Shown here piece by piece: positions 1-7,753 of a stretch of DNA of 48,318 bases (position 1 is the stretch's first letter; the number at the start of each line of letters is the position of its first letter). Both the position numbers and the translations under genes were made by a program. The DNA lies in contig DAICXK010000007.1 of NCBI GenBank assembly GCA_027312225.1, positions 1 to 48,318 of the forward strand, read 5' to 3'. Source of the stretch: Candidatus Saccharimonadota bacterium. Its GTDB lineage: Bacteria; Patescibacteriota; Saccharimonadia; Saccharimonadales; Saccharimonadaceae. The notes under the pieces were generated by a model that searched no databases, was not told where the DNA came from, and saw only the letters and a list, made by a program, of their open reading frames with translations.

Positions 1-6
1 AGCCCC

Positions 7-1041
7 ATGAACTACTCGGAAAAAGAACATCAAACAGCAGTTGTTGAACTTATCGCCCCAGATGGACTAGGGTTCGGTGAAGGTGGTATTAGTGTCAAGT
101 CACAGATTGATCAAGGTATCTTGACACCTGACACGCCTCGTCATATTCATGAATTTCTCACCAACAACCCAGAGGCCTTCAAGCAGGTAGAGGTAGATGA
201 TGACGGCTGTGGTGATGGCCGTCCGTGGACCAAAATTATTCAGGAATACCGTGACGAAAACGGTCAAAAGAAAATCCAGCTTTTTGGTAAGTCAAAGCTT
301 CGGGCTAAGGTATTTGGCGGTGGCCTCGTCGCAGCGGCAAGTATGTGGCGTGCGATCCAGGGTGTACCGCAGGACGAACAAACAGTGGGCGGCGACCGCG
401 CATTCATGGCCGGCAAGCTTGCAGAGATAGGGTTCAGCCACGGTGCACACAGCGATGATCATGCTGAAGGAGAGAATTGTGGTTGCGGTGCAATTGACAA
501 ATATCCTGTTGTTACCGCGAATGCCATCAAATATCGTCCGCAAATCACAGGTGTGCTAGAAGCCTTGTACGGTGATGAGTTTGAAGACAACAAATCAGAG
601 ATCGAACAAGTATTCGGTGTGTATGAAGCACTTGCAGAGAGCAACGGCTACTTTGCCGATGCTAGTGGAAGGCGGTCGATGGAGCAGATTCTTGATTCTG
701 GAGCGGTTGTCAAAGAATTGGCGGGTCATCACATCGAAGAAACGATTGTTATTAATGACGTTGAGGGCACGACACTGGACCAGCAATTCTTTACTGAAAC
801 GGTTAAAAGTGCGGGTGGAGACGAACGACCACGAATCGTCCAGGCATTTTCTGTCGACGTGTGGCGAGGACGAGCTATTGCCGATAAGGTTGCCGAGGTG
901 GCCCAGGCGGAGGATCCGACTGCCGATGCCGACCATGCATGGAAGGTTGCCTACGCTGACTTTCTTGTTCGTACTCTTGCTGTGGCAGGAACGCTGACCG
1001 CCGGGGATTTGCCGGTCTACCGACGACGAACTGCCGAGTAG
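7..1041 (+). CDS. CDCA-like (cadmium/zinc carbonic anhydrase-fold) protein
   Basis: The 344-residue protein resembles the diatom cadmium carbonic anhydrase repeat, recalled from memory. It has a Cys followed by DGR (C68-G-D-G-R72), a glycine-rich segment (FGGGL, 103-107), a His cluster leading into CGCG (H145, H148, H152, C158, C160), and a late GHHIEETIVIN segment (240-250) like the GSHTEKVVYIN of CDCA. In CDCA the metal ligands are Cys, His and Cys. Here C68, H145 and C160 fall at comparable places, with about five extra residues before the last Cys. Whether it hydrates CO2 is inference. No signal peptide is seen, so it is probably cytosolic. The ATG at 7 lies so close to the window edge that upstream signals cannot be judged. 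Confidence 0.6.
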   Translation: MNYSEKEHQTAVVELIAPDGLGFGEGGISVKSQIDQGILTPDTPRHIHEFLTNNPEAFKQVEVDDDGCGDGRPWTKIIQEYRDENGQKKIQLFGKSKLRAKVFGGGLVAAASMWRAIQGVPQDEQTVGGDRAFMAGKLAEIGFSHGAHSDDHAEGENCGCGAIDKYPVVTANAIKYRPQITGVLEALYGDEFEDNKSEIEQVFGVYEALAESNGYFADASGRRSMEQILDSGAVVKELAGHHIEETIVINDVEGTTLDQQFFTETVKSAGGDERPRIVQAFSVDVWRGRAIADKVAEVAQAEDPTADADHAWKVAYADFLVRTLAVAGTLTAGDLPVYRRRTAE

Positions 1042-1045
1042 AGGG

Positions 1046-1060
1046 TATACTAGGGATATG
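1046..1060 (+). promoter_or_regulatory. -10 box abutting a leaderless start
   Basis: TATACT at 1046-1051 is followed by six bases and then ATG at 1058. A transcript starting about seven bases after the box would begin at the start codon. The GGG at 1053-1055 is too close to the ATG to act as a Shine-Dalgarno site. Confidence 0.6.
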
Positions 1061-1747
1061 GTAAAAAAGAAGCCATTACCACCGATTCATGCCCGTATCT
1101 CGCCGTTTACAGTGCTAGGCCTCAGTGTCGTCACGGTTGGCCTGTATTCGTATATATGGACAGCTCGCCGATATAAAGAGGTAGATGACGATGCTGGATG
1201 GGCGAGCCACTGGCTAGTTCCAGCGTGCGTGATTCTTGCTGCCGTCCTGCTCAGTGTGGGCTTTACGACCGTCATTCCGTTTGTTGCCGACCCTTACCAG
1301 GCGGCAGTCGCGTCAGTATATGGCAACTACGCGCTATTAGGTAGTGTTCTGATATTTGGAACGTGGTGGATGGTACGTTACATGAGACGAATTGACCAAG
1401 AACAGCAAGTGTTACCGCTCGTCTTCATGTCATTTTTCTTTTCGCCACTAGCAATCTATTATCTACAAATGGAACTTAACGAGCGGTCAGATGGCAGCGG
1501 CGTACTGACGCGATGGCTTGCTGTTGTTACATCGTTGGTGCTTGGAGTAGGGGTATTCACTGCAATTTATACGCGTTTTCCTATTGATCATGAAATCATG
1601 ACGCTTGAGACCGAGTACCGACTGGCAAATGACTATATTTCATGCCATGAAGACCTCAGTGCCCGCTATCCTAACGATGAGGTTGGCGCGTATCAATATC
1701 AGGCGTACCTCGACGCATATGAAGATTGCGAAGCTATCGTTGAGTAA
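1058..1747 (+). CDS. Polytopic membrane protein, DUF4234-like N-terminus
   Basis: The 229-residue protein has about five hydrophobic spans (roughly 17-35, 52-76, 91-109, 117-136 and 150-171). The first, FTVLGLSVVTVGLYSYIW, resembles the start of DUF4234 proteins, which share a 'VTLGIYxxYW' type motif. The C-terminal 60 residues are hydrophilic, acidic and tyrosine-rich with two cysteines (about 196 and 224). No enzymatic motif is visible. It begins 16 bases after the preceding gene but has its own -10 box. Its function is unknown; a role in the cell envelope is only a guess from topology. Confidence 0.75.
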   Translation: MVKKKPLPPIHARISPFTVLGLSVVTVGLYSYIWTARRYKEVDDDAGWASHWLVPACVILAAVLLSVGFTTVIPFVADPYQAAVASVYGNYALLGSVLIFGTWWMVRYMRRIDQEQQVLPLVFMSFFFSPLAIYYLQMELNERSDGSGVLTRWLAVVTSLVLGVGVFTAIYTRFPIDHEIMTLETEYRLANDYISCHEDLSARYPNDEVGAYQYQAYLDAYEDCEAIVE

Positions 1748-1750
1748 CCT

Positions 1751-2170
1751 CTAGAGGTGCTGGCAATTATGACAGGTACCTTTGACTTCAAAGTGGTGTG
1801 AAGAAGGGGCAAAAGAATGCTTCTCGGCGAGCTGATGGATGAGACGCTCCATTTCATCCGACGTGATAACGGTAACAGCATCACACTTCTCGCATAACAA
1901 GTGGTGATGATGGGGCTTGAAAGGATCAGCAAGTTCGACAAATGGCGTCCAGCCGCGAATAAGGGTTGTCGTAATTCCAAGACGATCGAAGAGGTCAAGC
2001 GAGCGGTACACACTTGCACGGTTGACCGAAGGGGTTCGGGACGCAACTTCACCGTTCTTGAGGGGTCTATCGCTTTTAAGAAGAGTTTGAAAAATAGCAA
2101 GACGCGCAGTAGTAACGCTGATGCTACTATCACGTAGTATCTGTGTAAACTTTGCTATTTCCGATGCCAT
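1751..2170 (-). CDS. Fur-family metalloregulator
   Basis: With the start at 2168-2170 the protein has 139 residues, normal for the Fur/Zur/PerR family. It has an N-terminal winged helix (about 20-65, including the NRASVYRSLDLF recognition region), the histidine run HHHH at 87-90, and two CxxC pairs (C93/C96 and C133/C136) that form the structural zinc site in this family. A longer frame runs upstream to 2242, but it would span the promoter, so the internal ATG is preferred. The -10 box TATTAT ends 10 bases from this ATG, giving a near-leaderless message. The metal sensed cannot be told from sequence. It is divergent from a decayed ATPase gene that may once have been its target. Confidence 0.88.
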   Translation of the reverse strand: MASEIAKFTQILRDSSISVTTARLAIFQTLLKSDRPLKNGEVASRTPSVNRASVYRSLDLFDRLGITTTLIRGWTPFVELADPFKPHHHHLLCEKCDAVTVITSDEMERLIHQLAEKHSFAPSSHHFEVKGTCHNCQHL

Positions 2171-2240
2171 AGTAGTTGCAATAATAGCATTGATTGCGAC
2201 ATATTTGCAATAATGTAAGTATCCCCTGATAATACACTTC
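2171..2240. promoter_or_regulatory. Divergent promoters with repeated TTGCAA operator-like motifs
   Basis: On the + strand, TTGCAA (2205-2210) and GATAAT (2228-2233) are 17 bases apart and point at the decayed gene whose first codon is at 2241. On the - strand, TTGCAA, an 18-base spacer and TATTAT precede the fur gene. The core ATTGC-N9-GCAAT is an inverted repeat, and the 10-mer ATTATTGCAA occurs twice on the - strand with a 29-base period. Fur-family proteins bind such dyads and often autoregulate. Binding here is inferred. Confidence 0.5.
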
Positions 2241-2616
2241 ACGAAAATTGCATTTGTAGGAAAAGGCGGCAGTGTTGAGGCAATTTGCGGCGCTGGCTGA
2301 GAGTGCCGGGATGGCGGGCCGCGTCAAAGTTATTGCAAACAAGGTCGAGGACAACGACGATATTACGTATATAGAGCAAGTATTGCGACAGCCCGTCATT
2401 GCCTCAACTGCATACGATAAGATTTTGCGCGAACAGCGGCGCAACGGGGGGTATCCCTCTATAGCCCATAGTGCTAAAGCAGCCATGCAAGAAATCGAAC
2501 ATGATGAACGTGGCAGTGCTATCGATGCTAGCCACCACCTCCAAAAACTTCATGATCTACACCGTGCATTTGCAAGCCAGCAGTTCCCGATTGAGAAGTA
2601 TGGGGGGATACGTTAG
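2241..2616 (+). pseudogene. Remnant of a MinD/CooC-type P-loop ATPase
   Basis: From 2244 the sequence reads KIAFVGKGGS, the start of a deviant Walker A as in CooC/MinD ATPases. The codon before it is ACG, where an ATG would be expected. The P-loop is cut before its GKTT part. Coding then resumes one frame later (from 2272) with VLRQFAALAESAGMAG and a segment VKVIANKVEDNDDITYIEQV, typical of the C-terminal half of CooC-like proteins, and ends at 2616. The middle of the protein is missing. Start loss, internal deletion and frameshift together indicate a dead gene. The 114-residue open frame alone should not be annotated as a functional protein. The intact promoter in front suggests recent decay. 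CooC inserts nickel in CO dehydrogenase; the original role here is unknown. Confidence 0.7.
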
Positions 2617-2692
2617 GCTATATTGATCCAGACTTCACCTTTGACTAAGCAGCTACCTAAGAAAGCCATTGTTGTCGCATCTGGTGTCAAGT

Positions 2693-4681
2693 TTACCGAG
2701 GCACGTCGGCGATTTGATCATATCGTTCAAATACCAGCGCTGTCCGACTAGGTAAATAGAGCAGCAGCTGCTCGTTAGACGCGCGGTATTCAAGGTCATC
2801 TGCCACCCTATCATGCCCTCCGTATTCTTTATCGTCACTGGAAAGTACGAGAGAGTAGATGCCGTCAAAGGTCGGAATAGCGTGGTCGGTATATGATCTA
2901 TCGGGTGAAACGTTAAAGACAAAAAGATAGCGGTCACGCACGAAGGAGATGAGGCGACGATCCTCATCGATGGCAACGTAATGATATGACCTATCGGCAA
3001 GCGCGCTAACTAACGTGGCAAGTCTTTTATCAAACGACTGCAGCCACTGATACTTCAGCTTTGGATTATCGGCAAGGCTCCATTGACGGCGTGCATAGTG
3101 ATACGACCAATCATTACCTTCCCGTGGAAAATCAATCCATTCGGGGTGGCCAAACTCGTTGCCCATAAAAGTGAGATATCCGCCTGCATTGGTGCTCGCG
3201 GTCAACAAGCGAATAATCTTATGAAGCGCAATGCCGCGCTCAACCGTCAGGCTCTCGTCGTTCTGCTGCATGTGATCGTACATATCTTTATCTATCAGGC
3301 GAAAAATAAGTGTCTTGTCGCCAACAAGCGCCTGGTCATGACTTTCGGCGTAGCTGATGGTCGATTCTTCTGGCCGGTGGGCGGTCAGCTCGTGAAAAAG
3401 ATGCCCGAGTTCCCAATCCTCATCGCGTTTCTCTTTTAACGTTTTTATCCAGAGATCAGGCACCCCCATACTAAGGCGGTAGTTGAATCCGATGCCACCT
3501 TCATCCGCGGGAGAAGCAAGGCCTGGAAACGCACTCGTATCTTCGGCGATGATCGTAGTTTGCAGCCGAACGGTATGCGTTAACTGCGCGGCCATCCGCA
3601 AGTAGGCTAATGCATCAAGATCAATATTGTCAGACACATAGTCGTCGTAACTACCGAATGCCCGTTCGAGGCCATGGTCGTGATAGAGCATGCTCGTAAC
3701 ACCATCGAAGCGAAAGCCATCGAAGTGATACTCATCCAGCCAAAAGCGTATGTTTGATAGCAGAAAATGAGCAACTTCCGGTTTCCCATAATCAAATACG
3801 CGTGAGTCCCATGCGTCGTGGTTACCCCTGGTTCCCTCATGAAAGTACTGCGTCAATGTCCCGTCGAAGCGACTGAGTCCTTCGTTTTCGTTCTTGACGG
3901 CATGAGAATGAACAATGTCCATAATAACGCGTAATCCCATGCCATGAGCAGTGTCAATCAGCTGTTTTAGGTCATCAGGGGTGCCGAAACGGCTGCTTGC
4001 GGCGAAAAAGTTTGAGACGTGATAACCAAAACTACCATAATACGGATGCTCTTGGATCGCCATCAGCTGCACAGTATTATAGCCAAGCTCCTTAATCCGA
4101 GGCAGTATCTTCTCCTTGAAATATTGGTAGGTTGCTACCTCGGGCTTTTCGCTGCTCATGCCGACATGTGCCTCGTAAATCAGCGGTACAGCCGGAGCCT
4201 CGGGTGTTTTATGTTTCCATTCGTAGGAAGTTTGAGGCGACCAGACAACTGCATCAAACAGGTTGGTAACTGGATCTTGGACAACATACGTCGCATAGGA
4301 AGGGATACGTTCGGCCGACCCTTCAGGCCAGTGAACACGCAACTTGTAATGATCTCCGTGAGACAAAGCATCGAGTGGCAGCTGCAATTCCCAAACACCA
4401 TGCTGAGATCGGGAAAGTCGGTAGGCACCGGTATCTTTCCAGCCATTTGCTTCGCACAGTAGGTATATGCTTGTTGCATTCGGTGCCCATTCACGGAACA
4501 CCCAATGACTGGCGGTCTTGTGAAGGCCAAAATAAAGATGCCCTAGTGCAAAATCTTCTACCCGGGTGCTCTTGCCAAGGATTCGCTTCTCGGCAGACTG
4601 AAGATAGGCCTGTTGCTGCTCTAGCTTCGCTCGGTACGGCTCGAGCCACGGGTCATGGTCTGCAATAGTCTTTATTTTCAT
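2693..4681 (-). CDS. glgB: 1,4-alpha-glucan branching enzyme, GH13_8-like (eukaryote-type)
   Basis: The 662-residue protein has an N-terminal CBM48-like beta domain (about 55-140), a GH13 barrel and a C-terminal beta domain. Catalytic residues can be placed: nucleophile D326 in DGFRFDGVTSMLYH, acid/base E380 in IIAEDTSAFPGL, and the transition-state pair H448-D449 in SYAESHDQALVGDKT. MGNEFGHPEWIDFPR (506-520) is also strongly conserved. These stretches match animal and yeast GBE1 more closely than E. coli GlgB. The enzyme cuts alpha-1,4 glucan and rejoins it as alpha-1,6 branches. No other glycogen gene is in the window. An AAAGG site lies just before the ATG, with TGATAC as a possible -10 box further upstream. 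Confidence 0.93.
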   Translation of the reverse strand: MKIKTIADHDPWLEPYRAKLEQQQAYLQSAEKRILGKSTRVEDFALGHLYFGLHKTASHWVFREWAPNATSIYLLCEANGWKDTGAYRLSRSQHGVWELQLPLDALSHGDHYKLRVHWPEGSAERIPSYATYVVQDPVTNLFDAVVWSPQTSYEWKHKTPEAPAVPLIYEAHVGMSSEKPEVATYQYFKEKILPRIKELGYNTVQLMAIQEHPYYGSFGYHVSNFFAASSRFGTPDDLKQLIDTAHGMGLRVIMDIVHSHAVKNENEGLSRFDGTLTQYFHEGTRGNHDAWDSRVFDYGKPEVAHFLLSNIRFWLDEYHFDGFRFDGVTSMLYHDHGLERAFGSYDDYVSDNIDLDALAYLRMAAQLTHTVRLQTTIIAEDTSAFPGLASPADEGGIGFNYRLSMGVPDLWIKTLKEKRDEDWELGHLFHELTAHRPEESTISYAESHDQALVGDKTLIFRLIDKDMYDHMQQNDESLTVERGIALHKIIRLLTASTNAGGYLTFMGNEFGHPEWIDFPREGNDWSYHYARRQWSLADNPKLKYQWLQSFDKRLATLVSALADRSYHYVAIDEDRRLISFVRDRYLFVFNVSPDRSYTDHAIPTFDGIYSLVLSSDDKEYGGHDRVADDLEYRASNEQLLLYLPSRTALVFERYDQIADVPR

Positions 4682-4744
4682 AACCTTTTTAGTGTATCAT
4701 GCGGGCCCCTCTGCTATCCATTGGCGACATGTCAATAAATCTGG

Positions 4745-4759
4745 TATACTACTCTTATG
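4745..4759 (+). promoter_or_regulatory. Extended -10 box abutting a leaderless start
   Basis: TGG-TATACT (box at 4745-4750) is followed by exactly six bases and the ATG at 4757. This is the same geometry as at 1046 and 6075. Confidence 0.6.
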
Positions 4760-5329
4760 AGGTCGCTTAGTCTTTCAAAACCACATCTCATCTTTATGGT
4801 GGGGGGGCCAGGAGCAGGAAAAAGCTTTTTTGCCGAGCGTTTTTCCCAGACCTTTTCGACGCCTCTTGTAAGCTGGAGAAGGATCCGCAACGAACTATTC
4901 AATGATCCCGTCTATACAAAAGATGAGGATGATATTGTCGAACGAGTCGCATTCCATATGCTCGACGAGCTGTTTAAAACAGGGGCGACGGTTCTCTATG
5001 AAAGCAACGTGCAGTCTCAAGTTCATCGGCAGGAGATGATGAAGATTGCCAAAGCAGCCGGATACGAGACACTCTTCGTCTGGTCACAGGTTGATACCGT
5101 TACTGCCAAGTCCCGCGCAGCCAAGAGCGGACTCTCGCCAAAGCAATATGATCGATACGAGAACACATTCACGCCACCAAAGCCCGCGGATGCTCCAGTT
5201 GTTATTAGCGGTAAGCATACGTACCCTTCACAGCTAAAAATCGTTCTGATGCGGTTGGTAGGTCCGCGTGCTGCCGGAGGGGCAAAGGTACGTCCCCGTC
5301 CTGCCAACCATAACATCACCGTACAGTAG
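4757..5329 (+). CDS. P-loop kinase-like ATPase (AAA_33/zeta-type)
   Basis: The 190-residue protein opens with a Walker A motif, GGPGAGKS (16-23), after a short beta strand. It has the overall length and layout of small P-loop kinases (AAA_33 and zeta-toxin relatives). LYESN, about residue 79, would be the second-strand acidic motif. The last 25 residues are basic and proline-rich and look disordered. No antitoxin-like partner is adjacent, so a toxin role is not supported. The substrate is unknown. Its stop lies 11 bases before the metallopeptidase gene, so the two are probably co-transcribed. Confidence 0.75.
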   Translation: MRSLSLSKPHLIFMVGGPGAGKSFFAERFSQTFSTPLVSWRRIRNELFNDPVYTKDEDDIVERVAFHMLDELFKTGATVLYESNVQSQVHRQEMMKIAKAAGYETLFVWSQVDTVTAKSRAAKSGLSPKQYDRYENTFTPPKPADAPVVISGKHTYPSQLKIVLMRLVGPRAAGGAKVRPRPANHNITVQ

Positions 5330-5340
5330 GCCTGAGGTAT

Positions 5341-6030
5341 ATGCCAGTTATCCATGATAACGAGCTGGGAAAGATAACGATACGCCGCAGTACGCGGTCA
5401 AAACATATCACTATGCGGGCTGCACCTGATGGGAGCCTCCGTGTTTCGGCGCCCATGTACTCGCCGCTTTTTCTGATCAAACGGTCGATTGCCTCGTCGC
5501 GTAGCGAGCTGAAAGGGCTATTGTCCCAGCACAGGCCCGAGCTACGGTACAGTGACGGCGATCAGGTAGGAAAGAGCCATAGTATTATGATGCGTGAGGG
5601 TAGCTCTATAGGAGTCGAGCGGCAAGGACTCCGTATTATTGTCACGCTGACGCCTGACAGCAATATCCAATCGCCAGAGGTGCAGTCGCTCCTGCGCGAG
5701 CAGGTTATCGCGGCCCTTAGACGAGAAGCAAAAGGATACCTCCCTAAACGGCTTCGGTACCTTGCAGATCAATATGGCTTTTCGTTTCAACGCGTACGGT
5801 TCTCGCATGCTGGTGGGCGGTGGGGAAGTTGTAGTAGCAATGGTACCATCAGCCTTAATATCGCCCTCATGAAATTGCCATTCGAGCTCATTGACTACGT
5901 ATTGGTTCACGAGCTTGCGCACACGATGCAGATGAATCACAGTGACTCCTTTTGGCAAATTGTTGCCAAGCATGACCCGCAGTATAAGATACACCGAGCC
6001 CGTCTTAAGCGTGAAGCGCCAACTGTCTAA
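5341..6030 (+). CDS. YgjP/SprT-like zinc metallopeptidase (DUF45)
   Basis: The 229-residue protein carries HELAH at 190-194 with a third ligand candidate H200 in MNHSDSFW, plus the conserved upstream GGRWGSC (158-164), where DUF45/YgjP proteins have SRWGSC. These are the hallmarks of the YgjP family, soluble zinc-dependent peptidase-like proteins of poorly known substrate. GAGG a few bases before the ATG serves as ribosome-binding site. The gene sits 11 bases downstream of the P-loop kinase. The first 90 residues form the usual beta-rich N-terminal part. No membrane segment or signal is present. Confidence 0.88.
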   Translation: MPVIHDNELGKITIRRSTRSKHITMRAAPDGSLRVSAPMYSPLFLIKRSIASSRSELKGLLSQHRPELRYSDGDQVGKSHSIMMREGSSIGVERQGLRIIVTLTPDSNIQSPEVQSLLREQVIAALRREAKGYLPKRLRYLADQYGFSFQRVRFSHAGGRWGSCSSNGTISLNIALMKLPFELIDYVLVHELAHTMQMNHSDSFWQIVAKHDPQYKIHRARLKREAPTV

Positions 6031-6071
6031 AAATAGATAGTCAATAAGCTTGCGCTTCTCTCAATGTCTCG

Positions 6072-6089
6072 TGCTATACTAAAAATATG
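6072..6089 (+). promoter_or_regulatory. Extended -10 box abutting a leaderless start
   Basis: TGC-TATACT (box 6075-6080) is followed by six bases and ATG at 6087. TTGCGC at 6050-6055 is a poor -35 candidate with a long 19-base spacer, so the extended -10 probably does most of the work. Confidence 0.6.
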
Positions 6090-7724
6090 TATATGGGTGG
6101 TACTGGCTATTCTCCTCAGATAGCACGAATTATTAGCTGTGCGGGGCTTATCATTCCCTTTATTTTAACGGGGTATGGGTACCTTCACGCGGCAAATATT
6201 ATTGCCAGTAAAAACTTTGTGAGCTTCGAGTTGCTCACCTTTATATCGGTATCATGGATGATTATTGCTGTGTGGCAGTTCCTTATACCGGGTAAGAATA
6301 AGGCGACGGTGATGTTCCGCCTTTCGCTCTATCATGTGCTGTCAGCCTTTTATCTATTGTTTGTGACGGGCATTGTCACTCCATTTGCTGCCTGCTGGAT
6401 ATTGCTTCTTATCGCTGCGAGTGTGTATTTTGGCCGCCTGGCTGTTCTTTTGAGTATCGCGGTCTTTCTTGCTACAGTCCTCGCCGATATTCTCGTATGG
6501 GGTGATGTCAACGCATCGACTGTGTTGTACGACCTGGCTGTGCTTGTCGCCGTATTGGTGTGTGCCATCGTTGTCATGAGTATGAGCCGTGCCCAGGCGG
6601 TTGATCGTAGTGAGCTGAGACGCAGCCATGAGCAAGAAGTGCTGCAGCGTGATCGTATTCTGACAATCGTCAACAACCTTACCGATGCAGTGCTCAGCAC
6701 CGATCGACGAGGCATCATCCGTGTCTACAATGCCTCCAGCCTTGACTTGCTCGATACCAATGACAGTCTGAATGGTCATCATATTGATGTCGTTCTTCCT
6801 CTTGTTGATGCCGAAGATAAGCCTGTTGAAGTGTCATCGTTGATCAAGTCCGTCACGGCCTCGCAAGTGTTCGACGACGTGTGGTATGTATTCGAGGATG
6901 GCGAGCGTACCAGGCTTGAGATGACAATTTCTCCGATTCGAAAGACGTTCCGTCATGCTTCAAGTACTGAGGACGGGCACATCATTATTCTTCGTGACGT
7001 CACCAAATCAAAGAGCCTTGAAGAAGAAAGGGACGAGTTCATTAGCGTTGTCAGTCACGAGCTTCGAACGCCGATCACTGTCGTCGAAGGATCGCTTTCT
7101 AACCTTCAGGTCATGATCGACAAGGAAAAAGCTAGCAAAGAGGTTCTTCATGATGCAGTTGGCCTCGCACACGAGCAAATACTCTATTTGGCAAAGATGG
7201 TGAATGACCTCAGCACATTATCACGTGCAGAGCGAGGCACCGCAGACACAAAAGAACGGATTAACGTACAGTCGCTCCTCAAATCGCTCTACGATACCTA
7301 CGCTCCTCACGCACACGAAAAGGGCCTTGCCTTTGACCTTGATGCCGATACGCAACTTGGTTACGTCGAGGCAAGCAGGCTGTACCTGGAAGAACTACTG
7401 CAGAACTTCATCACCAATTCGATCAAGTATACCAAGAAGGGCTCAATCAGGCTGATAGCAACCCGAAATCACGACACGATTACCTTTTCTGTCAAAGACA
7501 CGGGTATTGGTATCAGCAAGAGCGAACAGGTGAAAGTATTCGACAAGTTCTATCGTAGTGAAGACTACCGGACTCGAGAAACGGGAGGCACAGGTCTTGG
7601 TTTGTATGTCGTTACAAAACTTGCACGGAAAATGGGCACGGAGATTATTCTTAAAAGCCGGCTCAACCACGGATCGACCTTTAGCTTCACGCTTCCAATT
7701 CATACAGACAAGAATAAGGACTAA
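6087..7724 (+). CDS. Membrane sensor histidine kinase with PAS domain
   Basis: The 545-residue protein has about five or six N-terminal membrane spans (roughly 12-165), a short coiled coil, a PAS-like domain (about 187-305), a HisKA domain with phospho-acceptor H324 in FISVVSHELRTPI, and a HATPase domain. The last shows an N box (NFITNSIKYTKKG), G1 (DTGIGI) and G2 (GGTGLGLYV). It should autophosphorylate in response to an unidentified membrane or cytoplasmic signal. No response regulator is adjacent, so it is an orphan in this window. The only regulator nearby is the distant one at 34343-35014, which has its own kinase. Start chosen at the leaderless ATG 6087; ATG 6093 is an alternative. Confidence 0.92.
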   Translation: MYMGGTGYSPQIARIISCAGLIIPFILTGYGYLHAANIIASKNFVSFELLTFISVSWMIIAVWQFLIPGKNKATVMFRLSLYHVLSAFYLLFVTGIVTPFAACWILLLIAASVYFGRLAVLLSIAVFLATVLADILVWGDVNASTVLYDLAVLVAVLVCAIVVMSMSRAQAVDRSELRRSHEQEVLQRDRILTIVNNLTDAVLSTDRRGIIRVYNASSLDLLDTNDSLNGHHIDVVLPLVDAEDKPVEVSSLIKSVTASQVFDDVWYVFEDGERTRLEMTISPIRKTFRHASSTEDGHIIILRDVTKSKSLEEERDEFISVVSHELRTPITVVEGSLSNLQVMIDKEKASKEVLHDAVGLAHEQILYLAKMVNDLSTLSRAERGTADTKERINVQSLLKSLYDTYAPHAHEKGLAFDLDADTQLGYVEASRLYLEELLQNFITNSIKYTKKGSIRLIATRNHDTITFSVKDTGIGISKSEQVKVFDKFYRSEDYRTRETGGTGLGLYVVTKLARKMGTEIILKSRLNHGSTFSFTLPIHTDKNKD

Positions 7725-7753
7725 CTCTCTTCTATTAGCGTAGGCCGGAGGGG

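Noticed and set aside
2272-2616. 114-residue open frame as an intact gene
   Set aside because: It is the C-terminal remnant of an ATPase whose P-loop start lies upstream in another frame; it has no plausible start or ribosome-binding site of its own.
4757-5329. Zeta-toxin of a toxin-antitoxin pair
   Set aside because: The P-loop fits, but there is no small upstream antitoxin gene, and the gene is followed by a housekeeping-type metallopeptidase.
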